From an uncultured Eubacteriales bacterium (GTDB lineage Bacteria; Bacillota; Clostridia; Oscillospirales; Oscillospiraceae): a stretch of 32,328 nt of DNA. The stretch is from contig ONGR01000022.1 of the NCBI GenBank assembly GCA_900317425.1, positions 1 through 32,328 on the forward strand, read 5' to 3'. Position 1 is the first letter of the stretch, and every line of letters begins with the position of its first letter. The notes beneath the pieces are model-generated. The model was not told the DNA's origin, made no database searches, and saw only the letters and a program-made list of their open reading frames with translations. This document shows positions 8,900 to 16,905 of this stretch, one piece after another. Position numbers and translations under genes: made by a program.

Positions 8900-11800
8900 T
8901 TGTACCTTAAGGCATTGGAAATCCAGGGTTTCAAATCCTTTCCCGATAAGACCGTGCTGAACTTCGGCGAGGATATCACGGCCATCGTCGGCCCCAACGG
9001 GTCCGGCAAGTCCAATATTGCCGACGCCATCCGCTGGGTCATGGGCGAACAGAACAGCCGCCAGCTTCGCGGCGCCAAAATGGAGGACGTGATCTTCGGC
9101 GGTACGGAGAAGCGGGGCCCCATGGGCTTTGCCCAGGTGACGCTGGTGATCGACAACTCCGAGCATATTTTCAACCGCGATGAGGCGGAAGTGGCGGTGA
9201 CCCGCCGCTATAACCGCAGCGGTGAGAGCGAGTACTACATCAACAAGCAGTCGGTGCGCCTCAAGGACGTCAACGAGCTGTTTATGGATACCGGTATGGG
9301 CCGGGAGGGATATTCCATCATCGGCCAGGGCAAGATCGACGAGATATTGTCCGTCAAGTCCGGTGAGCGACGGGAGATCTTCGAGGAGGCCGCCGGTATC
9401 TCCAAGTTCCGCCACCGCAAGGAGGAGGCTGAGCGCAAGCTGGGCCACACGGAGGAGAATCTGGTCCGCATCAACGACAAGATCGCCGAGCTGGAGCTCC
9501 AGGTGGAGCCTCTGCGTGAGCAGGCGGAGAAGGCGAAGAAATATCTGATCCTGCGGGACGAACTGCGGGTGCTGGAGATCAGCGTTTGGCTGGAGAACCT
9601 CCAGAATCTCAAGACCGCCGCCCTGAAGCTGAAGACGGACGTGGAGACGGCCCGGGCGGATAAAGAGGCCGCCAAGGCCGCCCTGGACGCGGTGTATGCC
9701 GAGGCGGAGGAGTGCGGCCGGAGGGTGCAGGAGAACGACGTGGCTGCCGAGTCGCTGCGCGGCGAGCTGACCGGATGGGAAAATGCCGCCGCCGAGCAGG
9801 ACAGCGCCATCGCCGTGCTGCAGACCGGCATGGAGCATAACCGGGAATCCCTGCAGCGTCTGGAGCAGGAGATGGCCGAGAGCCAGAACCGCACGGAGAA
9901 TCTCCAGAGCCAGATGGACGCCAAGGCGGACCGGCTGACGGAGATCGACGCCGAGACGGAGAAGCTGGAGCGGGAGATCGACGAGATGCTGGCCCAGGTG
10001 CGCCGGATCGCGGAAAACGCCGATACCGCCGCCCAGGAGACGGTAGCCCTTCAGGCAAAGGAGACGCTGGAGCTGTCCGCCGCCTCCGACGCCAAGGTGG
10101 AGCTGAGTGCGCTCCGGGCCGGCGTAGAGGGCGTGGCGGAGCGCCGCGCCGCGCTGGAGCATGACTTGGCGGAGGCAAGGGAAAAGCTGTCCGCCGCGGA
10201 GGCGGAATCCAAGGCCAATCGCCGGGCCTTGAACGAGGCCCGGGAGGAGGCTCAGGCCGTCGCCAACATCATCCAGGGCCACAGCCTGAAGATGGACGGC
10301 CGCAAGCGCCGGGCCGAGGAGGCTCAGGCGGCCAAGGTGCAGCTGACCATGGACGTGGGCGCGCTGGAGAACCGCATCCATCTCCTCAGCGAGATGGAGA
10401 AGGAGTACGAGGGCTTTTCCAAAGCGGTCAAGTCCGTGATGCAGGCGGTGGAGCGCCAGGCTCTGCGGGGCATTCACGCCCCGGTAGCCAGCCTGATGAC
10501 CACCGATGAGAAGTACACCGTGGCGCTGGAGATCGCCCTGGGCGCCGGTATGCAGAACATCGTGGTGGATCGGGAGGAGGACGCCAAGGCCGCCATCGGC
10601 TACCTGAAGCAGCGGGACAGCGGACGGGCCACCTTCCTGCCTCTGACCACCATCCGGGGCGACGTGCTCCGGGAGCGGGGCATCGAAAATGAATACGGCT
10701 TCGTGGGAGTTGCCAGCGAATTGATCCGGTTTGATCCGAAATATTCCGAGATTTTCCGGAATCTTCTGGGCAGAACCGTGATCGTGGAGGACCTGGACTG
10801 CGGCATCGCCATGGCGCGGAAATACGGCAGCCGCTTCCGCATCGTCACGCTGGACGGCCAGGTCATCAACCGCGGCGGCTCCATGACCGGCGGCTCGGTG
10901 AGCCGCAGCGCCGGCGTGCTGAGCCGGGCCAACGAGCTCAAACGGCTTCGGGAGAAGCTGGGCGGCATGCAGGATAAACTGCGTGAGGCCGGTCAGCGGG
11001 CTGAGGAAACCGGCCGGGAGCTGCAGAAGGCCCAGTATGAGCTGGACGTGGCCAAAGAGCAGCAGCACAAGGCCCAGGACGACGTGATCGCCCTGGAGGG
11101 CACCCAGAAGCAATACGACATTCTGACGGAGAATCTGCGACTGAGCTGCGAGAGCATGGAGCAGGAGCTGTCCGGCCTGGCGGAGCGCAAAACTGCCGAC
11201 GAGGGCCGTATGGCCCAGGTGCAGCAGGTCATCGAAGAGCACGAGCGGCAGGCGGCCGCCCTGCGCCGGCAGATGGAAGCCAGCCAGGCGGGCCAAAGCG
11301 GTCTGATGGAGCAGAACACCGCTCTGTCCGAGCAGCTGAGCCAGAAGCGCGCCTGGCAGGCCGCACTGGCTGCCGAACATGAGACCTCCCGCCGTGCCAT
11401 CGAGGATCTGCGGCGGCTGCAGAGCGATCTGTTGACGGACCGCTCCGGTCGGGAGAGCCTGCGTGACCAGTTCAGAAAAGACAACGAAGCGGCCCAGCGC
11501 CAGATCGATGCGCATCGGGCCAAGGCGGAGGAACTGCGCACCCAGGCGGAGAAGTGCCGGGACCGGCTGTCTGCCCTCATGCAGGAGAAGCTGGAGCTGG
11601 AGGCCAAGCGCAACGCCACGGTGCGGGAGAGTCAGGAACGCAACGAGACGCTGCTCTCCTGCGAGCGGGAGGAGGCGCGCCTGGAGCAGAAGCTCAACGC
11701 CAACGCCATGGAGGAGAAAAACATCCTGGACAAACTGTGGGAGCACTACGAGCTCAGCCACTCCGACGCCATGGAGCAGCGCATCGAGCTGGAGAGCGTG

Positions 11801-12469
11801 CCCAAGGCCACCCGCCGCATCGCCGAGCTGAACCGGGCCATCAAGGCCCTGGGCACCCCCAACATCGGCGCCATCGAGGAATTCGACCGGGTGAACACCC
11901 GCTATACATACCTCTCCGAGCAGCGGACAGACGTGGAGAAGGCCAAGGAAGAGCTGATGGGCATCATCGAGGAGATCACAAAGCAGATGACGGTGATTTT
12001 CGCCGAGCAGTTCAGGCTGCTCAACGAGAGCTTCCAGCAGACGTTCCTGGAGCTGTTCGGCGGCGGCAAGGCCCAACTGGAGCTGGAGGATGAGAACGAT
12101 ATCCTCAACTGCGGCATCGAGATCAAGGTGCAGCCCCCCGGAAAGCAGCTCAAGACCATCACCCTGCTCTCCGGCGGCGAGAAGGCGTTTGTGGCCATCG
12201 CCCTGTACTTCGCCATTCTGAAGGTACATCCCACACCCTTCTGCGTGATGGACGAGATCGAGGCGGCGCTGGATGAGTCCAACGTGGTGCGTTATGCCCG
12301 TTATATGCGCCGCATCGCCGGCAAGACCCAGTTTATCGTCATTACCCACCGGCGCGGCACCATGGAGGAGGCCGACGTGCTTTACGGCGTGACCATGCAG
12401 GAGCGGGGCGTGTCCCTGGTGCTGACGGCCAATCTGAACGAGCTGGCCAAACAATACAAAATCAAATAG
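8900..12469 (+). CDS. smc: Chromosome segregation protein SMC
   Basis: A full-length SMC ATPase (about 1189 residues) that compacts and segregates chromosomes with ScpA/ScpB. The N-terminal head has Walker A GPNGSGKSN with Lys37; two long coiled-coil arms (about 165-500 and 670-1000, rich in Glu, Ala, Arg, Gln) flank a globular hinge (about 515-660, with GIHAPVASL and RNLLGRTVIVEDL); the C-terminal head has the signature LLSGGEKAFVAIAL and Walker B CVMDEIEAALDESN. I place the start at TTG 8900: GAGGTGA ends 5 bases before it, and the protein then begins MYLKALEIQGFKSF, as the family does. A GTG three codons earlier lies inside that ribosome binding site. First gene of an operon with ftsY. Confidence 0.97.
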   Translation: MYLKALEIQGFKSFPDKTVLNFGEDITAIVGPNGSGKSNIADAIRWVMGEQNSRQLRGAKMEDVIFGGTEKRGPMGFAQVTLVIDNSEHIFNRDEAEVAVTRRYNRSGESEYYINKQSVRLKDVNELFMDTGMGREGYSIIGQGKIDEILSVKSGERREIFEEAAGISKFRHRKEEAERKLGHTEENLVRINDKIAELELQVEPLREQAEKAKKYLILRDELRVLEISVWLENLQNLKTAALKLKTDVETARADKEAAKAALDAVYAEAEECGRRVQENDVAAESLRGELTGWENAAAEQDSAIAVLQTGMEHNRESLQRLEQEMAESQNRTENLQSQMDAKADRLTEIDAETEKLEREIDEMLAQVRRIAENADTAAQETVALQAKETLELSAASDAKVELSALRAGVEGVAERRAALEHDLAEAREKLSAAEAESKANRRALNEAREEAQAVANIIQGHSLKMDGRKRRAEEAQAAKVQLTMDVGALENRIHLLSEMEKEYEGFSKAVKSVMQAVERQALRGIHAPVASLMTTDEKYTVALEIALGAGMQNIVVDREEDAKAAIGYLKQRDSGRATFLPLTTIRGDVLRERGIENEYGFVGVASELIRFDPKYSEIFRNLLGRTVIVEDLDCGIAMARKYGSRFRIVTLDGQVINRGGSMTGGSVSRSAGVLSRANELKRLREKLGGMQDKLREAGQRAEETGRELQKAQYELDVAKEQQHKAQDDVIALEGTQKQYDILTENLRLSCESMEQELSGLAERKTADEGRMAQVQQVIEEHERQAAALRRQMEASQAGQSGLMEQNTALSEQLSQKRAWQAALAAEHETSRRAIEDLRRLQSDLLTDRSGRESLRDQFRKDNEAAQRQIDAHRAKAEELRTQAEKCRDRLSALMQEKLELEAKRNATVRESQERNETLLSCEREEARLEQKLNANAMEEKNILDKLWEHYELSHSDAMEQRIELESVPKATRRIAELNRAIKALGTPNIGAIEEFDRVNTRYTYLSEQRTDVEKAKEELMGIIEEITKQMTVIFAEQFRLLNESFQQTFLELFGGGKAQLELEDENDILNCGIEIKVQPPGKQLKTITLLSGGEKAFVAIALYFAILKVHPTPFCVMDEIEAALDESNVVRYARYMRRIAGKTQFIVITHRRGTMEEADVLYGVTMQERGVSLVLTANLNELAKQYKIK

Positions 12470-12482
12470 GAGGTGCCGTGTT

Positions 12483-13352
12483 ATGGGCCTGTTTGCAAAA
12501 TTCAAGAAAGCCTGGTTTGCTCCCATCTCCTGGGAAACGCTGGACGAGGACTTTTACGATCAGCTGGAGGAGTCCATGATCCTGGGAGATCTGGGCATGG
12601 AACTGGCGGAGTCCTCCGTCAAGGAACTGCAGGACCGGGCATATAAGGACATGCTCCTGACCGGCGACCAGGTGAAGGGTGCCCTGCGGGACATCCTGCG
12701 GAGGAACCTGGAGGTGGGCGACAACAGTCTGGATCTGGCCCACAAACCCGCCGTGGTGCTGGTGATCGGCGTCAACGGCGTGGGCAAGACCACGTCCATC
12801 GGCAAGCTGGCCCACCGGCTGAAGAAGCAGGGGAAGAAGGTGCTGCTGTGCGCGGCGGATACCTTCCGCGCGGCGGCTGCCGACCAGCTGGAGATCTGGG
12901 CAAACCGGGCCGGCGTGGACATCGTGCGCCAGCATGAGGGAGCCGACCCAGGCGCCGTGCTGTTTGACGCCCTCCAGGCCGCCAAGGCCCGGAACGTGGA
13001 CGTGGTGCTCTGCGACACCGCCGGACGGCTCCACAACAAGCAGAATCTGATGAACGAGCTGGCCAAGCTACGGAAGATCATCGACCGAGAGTGCCCGGAT
13101 TCCTCCCTGGAGACGCTGCTGGTGCTGGATGCCACCACCGGACAGAACGGCCTCATTCAAGCCAAGACTTTCAAGGAGACTGCCGGCCTCACCGGCATCA
13201 TCCTCACCAAGCTGGACGGCACCGCCAAGGGCGGCATCGTTATCGCCATCGCCCGGGAGCTGGGTGTGCCGGTGAAGTTTGTGGGTCTGGGCGAGGGGAT
13301 CGACGATCTCCAGCCCTTCGACGCACAGGAATTTGTCAACGACCTGGTGTAA
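12483..13352 (+). CDS. ftsY: Signal recognition particle receptor FtsY
   Basis: A 289-residue SRP GTPase that receives ribosome-nascent chain-SRP complexes at the membrane. The helical N domain (1-85) is followed by the G domain: P-loop [10 protein letters not shown] with Lys102, the [12 protein letters not shown] insertion-box motif, [12 protein letters not shown] (G3), [10 protein letters not shown] (G4) and the closing [13 protein letters not shown]. There is almost no acidic A domain, so this is the short form common in clostridia, which binds the membrane through the N-terminal helix [12 protein letters not shown] near-perfect AGGAGGTG overlaps the smc stop and lies 7 bases before the ATG. 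The smc-ftsY order is shared with B. subtilis. Confidence 0.97.
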   Translation: MGLFAKFKKAWFAPISWETLDEDFYDQLEESMILGDLGMELAESSVKELQDRAYKDMLLTGDQVKGALRDILRRNLEVGDNSLDLAHKPAVVLVIGVNGVGKTTSIGKLAHRLKKQGKKVLLCAADTFRAAAADQLEIWANRAGVDIVRQHEGADPGAVLFDALQAAKARNVDVVLCDTAGRLHNKQNLMNELAKLRKIIDRECPDSSLETLLVLDATTGQNGLIQAKTFKETAGLTGIILTKLDGTAKGGIVIAIARELGVPVKFVGLGEGIDDLQPFDAQEFVNDLV

Positions 13353-13367
13353 AAGAGGGAGGATACC

Positions 13368-14084
13368 ATGCGCAAGGACGGCAGAAAATTCAATGAACTG
13401 CGCCCGGTGAAGATCACCACCGGGTTCGTGAAATTCGCGGAGGGCAGCGTACTCATCGAGTGCGGCGACACCAAGGTGCTGTGCAACGCCTCAGTGGAGG
13501 ACCGGGTCCCGCCCCACGTGCGACCCGGCCACGGCTGGGTGACGGCGGAGTATTCCATGCTGCCCCGGGCCAATCGGGAGCGCAGCCGCCGTGACATCGA
13601 CAAGCTGAAGCTCAGCTCCCGCAGCGCCGAGATCCAGCGGCTTATCGGCCGCAGCCTCCGGGCCGCAGTGGATATGGAGGCGCTGGGCGAGCGGACCATC
13701 ACCATCGACTGCGACGTGCTCCAGGGTGACGGCGGTACCCGCACCGCCAGCGTCACCGGCGGCTTCATCGCTCTGGCGCTGGCCTGCCGGAAGCTGGTGG
13801 AGGAGGGCTATATCGGCCGCAATCCCATCCGCCATTTCGTCTCCGGTGTCAGCGCCGGCATCGTGGACGATACGGCGGTGCTGGACCTCCCCTACAGCGA
13901 GGACAGCCGGGCGCAGGTGGATCTGAACTGCATCATGAACGAGTTGGGTGAGATCATCGAGATCCAGGGCACCGGCGAGGGCCGGGCCTTCACGGTGCGG
14001 GAGCAGCAGGAACTGCTGGAGCTTTGCGCCAAGGGCAACCGGGAGCTGATCGCCAAGCAGCGGGAGATCCTGGGGAGACTGTGA
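13368..14084 (+). CDS. rph: Ribonuclease PH
   Basis: A 238-residue phosphate-dependent 3'-5' exoribonuclease that trims tRNA 3' ends. Family landmarks: [14 protein letters not shown] at the N-terminus, [12 protein letters not shown], the [11 protein letters not shown] segment, [18 protein letters not shown], the phosphate-site [19 protein letters not shown], and [18 protein letters not shown] near the C-terminus. The length is normal. The ribosome binding site GGGAGGAT precedes the ATG. It is followed 16 bases later by rdgB, a pairing also seen in Bacillus (rph-ysnA). Confidence 0.97.
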   Translation: MRKDGRKFNELRPVKITTGFVKFAEGSVLIECGDTKVLCNASVEDRVPPHVRPGHGWVTAEYSMLPRANRERSRRDIDKLKLSSRSAEIQRLIGRSLRAAVDMEALGERTITIDCDVLQGDGGTRTASVTGGFIALALACRKLVEEGYIGRNPIRHFVSGVSAGIVDDTAVLDLPYSEDSRAQVDLNCIMNELGEIIEIQGTGEGRAFTVREQQELLELCAKGNRELIAKQREILGRL

Positions 14085-14100
14085 GGCGGGAGGATTGATG

Positions 14101-14691
14101 ATGAAATTTGTATTGGCATCCCACAACCGTGGAAAATTGAAGGAGATGCAGGAGATCCTGGGTGAGCTGGGGGTGGAGGTGGTGCTCCAGTCCGACGTGG
14201 GCCTGGACCTGGAGCCGGAGGAGAACGGCACCACCTTCGCCGAAAACGCCGCCATCAAAGCAAGTGCCGTTATGGAGGCCAGCGGTCTGCCCGCCATCGC
14301 CGACGACAGCGGCCTGTGCGTGGACGCCCTGAACGGCGGGCCGGGCATCTATTCCGCCCGGTACGGCGGGGTGGACGGCGACGTGGCCCGCTATCAGCTG
14401 CTGCTGAACAATCTGCGGGGCGCCACCAACCGGGCGGCGCATTTCCACACCGCCATCGTCTGCATTTTCCCCAACGGGGACGTACTTCGGGCCGAGGGCG
14501 ACTGCCACGGCACCATCGCCTTTGCCCCGAGAGGGGAGGGCGGTTTTGGATACGATCCCGTTTTCTACGTGCCGGAGCTGCGCAAAACCTTTGCCCAGCT
14601 GACGGCGGAAGAGAAGAACGCCATTTCCCACCGGGGCAACGCGCTGCGGGCCTTTGCGGTGGAATTAAAAGAATATTTGGAGAAAAACTGA
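14101..14691 (+). CDS. rdgB: XTP/dITP diphosphatase (non-canonical purine NTP pyrophosphatase, RdgB/HAM1)
   Basis: About 196 residues. The enzyme hydrolyses dITP, XTP and ITP to monophosphates and so cleans the nucleotide pool. Motifs: KFVLASHNRGKLKEM at the N-terminus (substrate-binding SxNxxK), the EENGTTFAENAAIKA helix, AIADDSGLCVDALNGGPGIYSARY (catalytic Asp region), and EGGFGYDPVFYVPE followed by SHRGNALRAF. Three starts are in frame (TTG 14095, ATG 14098, ATG 14101); the last is 7 bases after GGGAGG and gives the usual MKFVLAS start. It ends one base before yhbY. Confidence 0.96.
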   Translation: MKFVLASHNRGKLKEMQEILGELGVEVVLQSDVGLDLEPEENGTTFAENAAIKASAVMEASGLPAIADDSGLCVDALNGGPGIYSARYGGVDGDVARYQLLLNNLRGATNRAAHFHTAIVCIFPNGDVLRAEGDCHGTIAFAPRGEGGFGYDPVFYVPELRKTFAQLTAEEKNAISHRGNALRAFAVELKEYLEKN

Positions 14692-14692
14692 T

Positions 14693-15013
14693 ATGGAACT
14701 GACAAGCAAACAGAGAGCACAATTGCGGGGTATGGCCTCCACTCTGGATACCATTATCCACGTGGGCAAGGACGGCATCGGCGACAATCTGGTGAAGCAG
14801 GCCAACGACGCCCTGGAGGCCCGGGAACTCATCAAGGGCCGGGTGTTGGAAAACAGCATGTATACCGCCCGGGAGGCCGCCGAGGAGCTGGCCGTCGCCA
14901 CCCGCAGCGAGGTGGTACAGGTGATCGGCAGCAAGTTCGTGCTGTTCCGCTACCAGCACAACAAGGAAAAGCGGAAGATCGAACTGGTCCGGGATCGAAA
15001 GAAGAGCGTCTGA
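14693..15013 (+). CDS. yhbY: Ribosome assembly RNA-binding protein YhbY (CRM domain)
   Basis: A 106-residue one-domain CRM/YhbY protein that binds pre-50S particles. Seen: LTSKQRAQLRGMAS at the N-terminus, the GKDGIGDNLVKQANDALEARELIKGRV core containing the GxxG-type loop, and VIGSKFVLFRYQ at the C-terminus. It sits one base after rdgB and one base before the nadD start. In B. subtilis the order is yqeI(yhbY)-nadD-yqeK-rsfS, which is the order seen here. Confidence 0.93.
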   Translation: MELTSKQRAQLRGMASTLDTIIHVGKDGIGDNLVKQANDALEARELIKGRVLENSMYTAREAAEELAVATRSEVVQVIGSKFVLFRYQHNKEKRKIELVRDRKKSV

Positions 15014-15014
15014 T

Positions 15015-16577
15015 ATGCGAATCGGTATCTACGGGGGGACGTTTAACCCCATTCACCGGGGCCATACATCGGCGGCAAGAGAGGCGATGGAACAGCTGGG
15101 GCTGGACAAGCTGCTGCTGGTTCCGGCCAGCGTGCCGCCCCACAAGGTCCTGCCGGAGGGGAGTGCGTCGCCTGAGGAACGGCTGGAGATGGCCAACCTG
15201 GCCACGGCGGAGATCAGCCGTAAGGCGGAAGTGCTTGACATTGAGCTGCGCAGAACGGGTAAGAGCTATACCTGCGACACGCTTCGGGAGATCCGCCAAA
15301 TGTATCCGGACGATGAGCTGTGGCTGCTGATGGGGTCGGATATGTTCCTGTCCCTCCACACCTGGTATCAGCCGGAGGTGATTCTGTCCCTGGCCGCCGT
15401 CGGTGCCTTCAGCCGCGTGGAGTCTGATGAAGAGGAGATCTTCCGTCGTCAGAAGCGTTTTCTGGAGGAGAACTACGGCGCCCGGGTGGACATCATACGC
15501 AACCCGGAGGTGGTGGAGGTGTCCTCTACGGAGATCCGCGAGGCCCTGGCCAATGGGCGGGGAGCGGAGTACCTGCCGGAGGCGGTGTATGGCTATATCC
15601 TTCGCAAGGGGCTCTACGGCACCCACTGCGACTTGAAGCACCTGACGCCGGAGGAGCTGCGGCCCATCGCCCTGAGCTATCTCAAGCCCAAGCGGATGCC
15701 CCACGTGCTGGGCACGGAGCAGGAGGCCGTCCGCCTGGCGGAGAAGTACGGCGCCGATGTGACAGACGCCCGGATCGCCGCGCTGCTCCACGACTGCACC
15801 AAGAAGCTGAGTCTGGCCGAGCAGCTGGCATTGTGTGAGGCGTACGGCATTGAGCTGGACGAGTTGGAGCGAAAGGCCCTGAAGCTTTTGCACAGCAAGA
15901 CCGGCGCCGCCATCGCCCGGGACGTGTTCGGCGTGAAGGACGAGATCTACCAGGCCATTCTCTGGCACACCACCGGCAAGCCGGATATGACGCTGCTGGA
16001 GAAGGTCATCTATCTGGCGGACTATATTGAGCCTACCCGGGATTTTGACGGGGTGGACCGGCTGCGCAAGGCGGTCTATGAGGATCTGGACAAGGGCCTT
16101 CTGATGGGCCTGAACGATACCATCCGGGAGATGGAGGAGCGGGGCAATCCCATCCACCACAACACGCTGGAGGCCCGGAACTATCTTTTGAGAAACGAGG
16201 GAAGCAACATGAAGACATCCAAGGAACTGGCCATCATGGCGGCCAAGGCGCTCAGCGACAAGAAGGCCAAGGACATCCAGGTGCTGGAGATCACCGATCT
16301 GACCACGCTGGCGGACTATTTTGTCATCGCCACCGGCTCCAGCAACACCCAGATCAACGCGTTGGTGGACAACGTGGAAAAGGAGCTCACCGAGCAGGCG
16401 GGGGAGGAGCCCCTGCACCGGGAGGGCTACCGGGGCGGCACGTGGGTGCTGCTGGACTATGGCTGCATCGCCGTCCACGTGTTCAACGCCGAGAACCGTC
16501 AGTTCTACGGCCTGGAGCACCTGTGGCGGGACGGCAAGCAGGTGGATCTGACCGGTATCCTGGAGGAGAAGGAATAA
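15015..16577 (+). CDS. nadD: Three-domain fusion: NaMN adenylyltransferase (NadD) + HD hydrolase YqeK + ribosome silencing factor RsfS
   Basis: One open frame of 520 residues covers three proteins that are separate neighbours in B. subtilis. Residues 1-195 are NadD (GIYGGTFNPIHRGH nucleotidyl-transfer site, GSDMFLSLHTW, SSTEIREAL), which makes deamido-NAD from NaMN. Residues ~205-395 are YqeK, an HD hydrolase reported to split Ap4A symmetrically: ALLHDCTKK, LLHSKTG, ILWHTTG and YLADYIEPTRDFDGVD. Residues 399-520 are RsfS, which binds uL14 and blocks subunit joining in starvation: ADYFVIATGSSNTQINALV, GGTWVLLDYGCIAVHVF, FYGLEHLW. The YqeK end LEARNYLLRNEG runs into the RsfS start Met399 with no linker, as if a stop codon had been lost. 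All domains keep their motifs. Whether RsfS is also made separately is discussed under the internal start site. Confidence 0.92.
   Translation: MRIGIYGGTFNPIHRGHTSAAREAMEQLGLDKLLLVPASVPPHKVLPEGSASPEERLEMANLATAEISRKAEVLDIELRRTGKSYTCDTLREIRQMYPDDELWLLMGSDMFLSLHTWYQPEVILSLAAVGAFSRVESDEEEIFRRQKRFLEENYGARVDIIRNPEVVEVSSTEIREALANGRGAEYLPEAVYGYILRKGLYGTHCDLKHLTPEELRPIALSYLKPKRMPHVLGTEQEAVRLAEKYGADVTDARIAALLHDCTKKLSLAEQLALCEAYGIELDELERKALKLLHSKTGAAIARDVFGVKDEIYQAILWHTTGKPDMTLLEKVIYLADYIEPTRDFDGVDRLRKAVYEDLDKGLLMGLNDTIREMEERGNPIHHNTLEARNYLLRNEGSNMKTSKELAIMAAKALSDKKAKDIQVLEITDLTTLADYFVIATGSSNTQINALVDNVEKELTEQAGEEPLHREGYRGGTWVLLDYGCIAVHVFNAENRQFYGLEHLWRDGKQVDLTGILEEKE
16197..16211 (+). promoter_or_regulatory. 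Possible internal ribosome binding site and ATG for a separate RsfS
   Basis: GAGGGA (16197-16202) stands 6 bases before an in-frame ATG at 16209, exactly where stand-alone RsfS proteins begin (MKTSKELAIMAAKAL). A free 122-residue RsfS could therefore be made in addition to the fusion. This is inferred from spacing only. Confidence 0.45.
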
Positions 16578-16584
16578 TCTTTCC

Positions 16585-16613
16585 TTGACAAATGCCAAGG
16601 AAGAATTTACAAT
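16585..16613 (+). promoter_or_regulatory. Sigma-A promoter of leuS
   Basis: TTGACA (16585-16590), a 17-base spacer and TACAAT (16608-16613), directly after the fusion gene. The transcript should start near 16620, at the beginning of the T-box leader. Confidence 0.85.
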
Positions 16614-16619
16614 AGGTGC

Positions 16620-16861
16620 GTTATCGAGCAAACGACTGTGAAGGGAAAAAGGACGCGATGACCTGCCCCAAGAGAGCCGGCGGCTGGTGTGAGCCGGTGG
16701 AGGCGCGCGTCTGTACTGGCCCCGGAGTCTTCCGTCTGAACAGGGCGGAACGGAACGCGCCCCGTTACCGGCGTACCTGAGGCCGCAGCATGCGGCGAAG
16801 CAGGGTGGTACCGCGTTTTTCCACGCCCCTGACCGATTATTCGGCCGGGGGCGTTTTATTT
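16620..16861 (+). promoter_or_regulatory. T-box leader of leuS (uncharged tRNA-Leu sensor)
   Basis: The leader contains the T-box signature AGGGTGGTACCGCG (16802-16815), which pairs with the acceptor end of uncharged tRNA in the antiterminator, and a terminator hairpin after it. Upstream is Stem I with the distal AGAGAG (16671-16676) and GGTGTGAG elements. A helix GACGCG (16652-16657) / CGCGTC (16706-16711) bounds the specifier loop; below it on the 3' side lies CTG at 16716-16718 followed by a purine, a leucine codon, which agrees with the downstream gene. A GCCGC-AGCAT-GCGGC hairpin (about 16782-16796) is likely Stem III. T-box identity is secure; the specifier position is inferred by hand folding. 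Confidence 0.9.
16823..16861 (+). terminator. T-box attenuator terminator
   Basis: The hairpin CGCCCCTGACCGA / TCGGCCGGGGGCG (one mismatch, one G-U) with loop TTAT-type bases is followed by TTTTATTT. Its formation should compete with the antiterminator that uses the T-box sequence at 16802. Confidence 0.85.
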
Positions 16862-16905
16862 CAAATGCTGTCAAGTAAAAACCATTCACATAAAGGAGTG
16901 CGAAT

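Noticed and set aside
8867-12526. A 1219-codon minus-strand open frame opposite smc
   Set aside because: It is the mirror of the smc codon pattern (few stops arise opposite GC-rich coiled-coil codons); no ribosome binding site or domain was seen.
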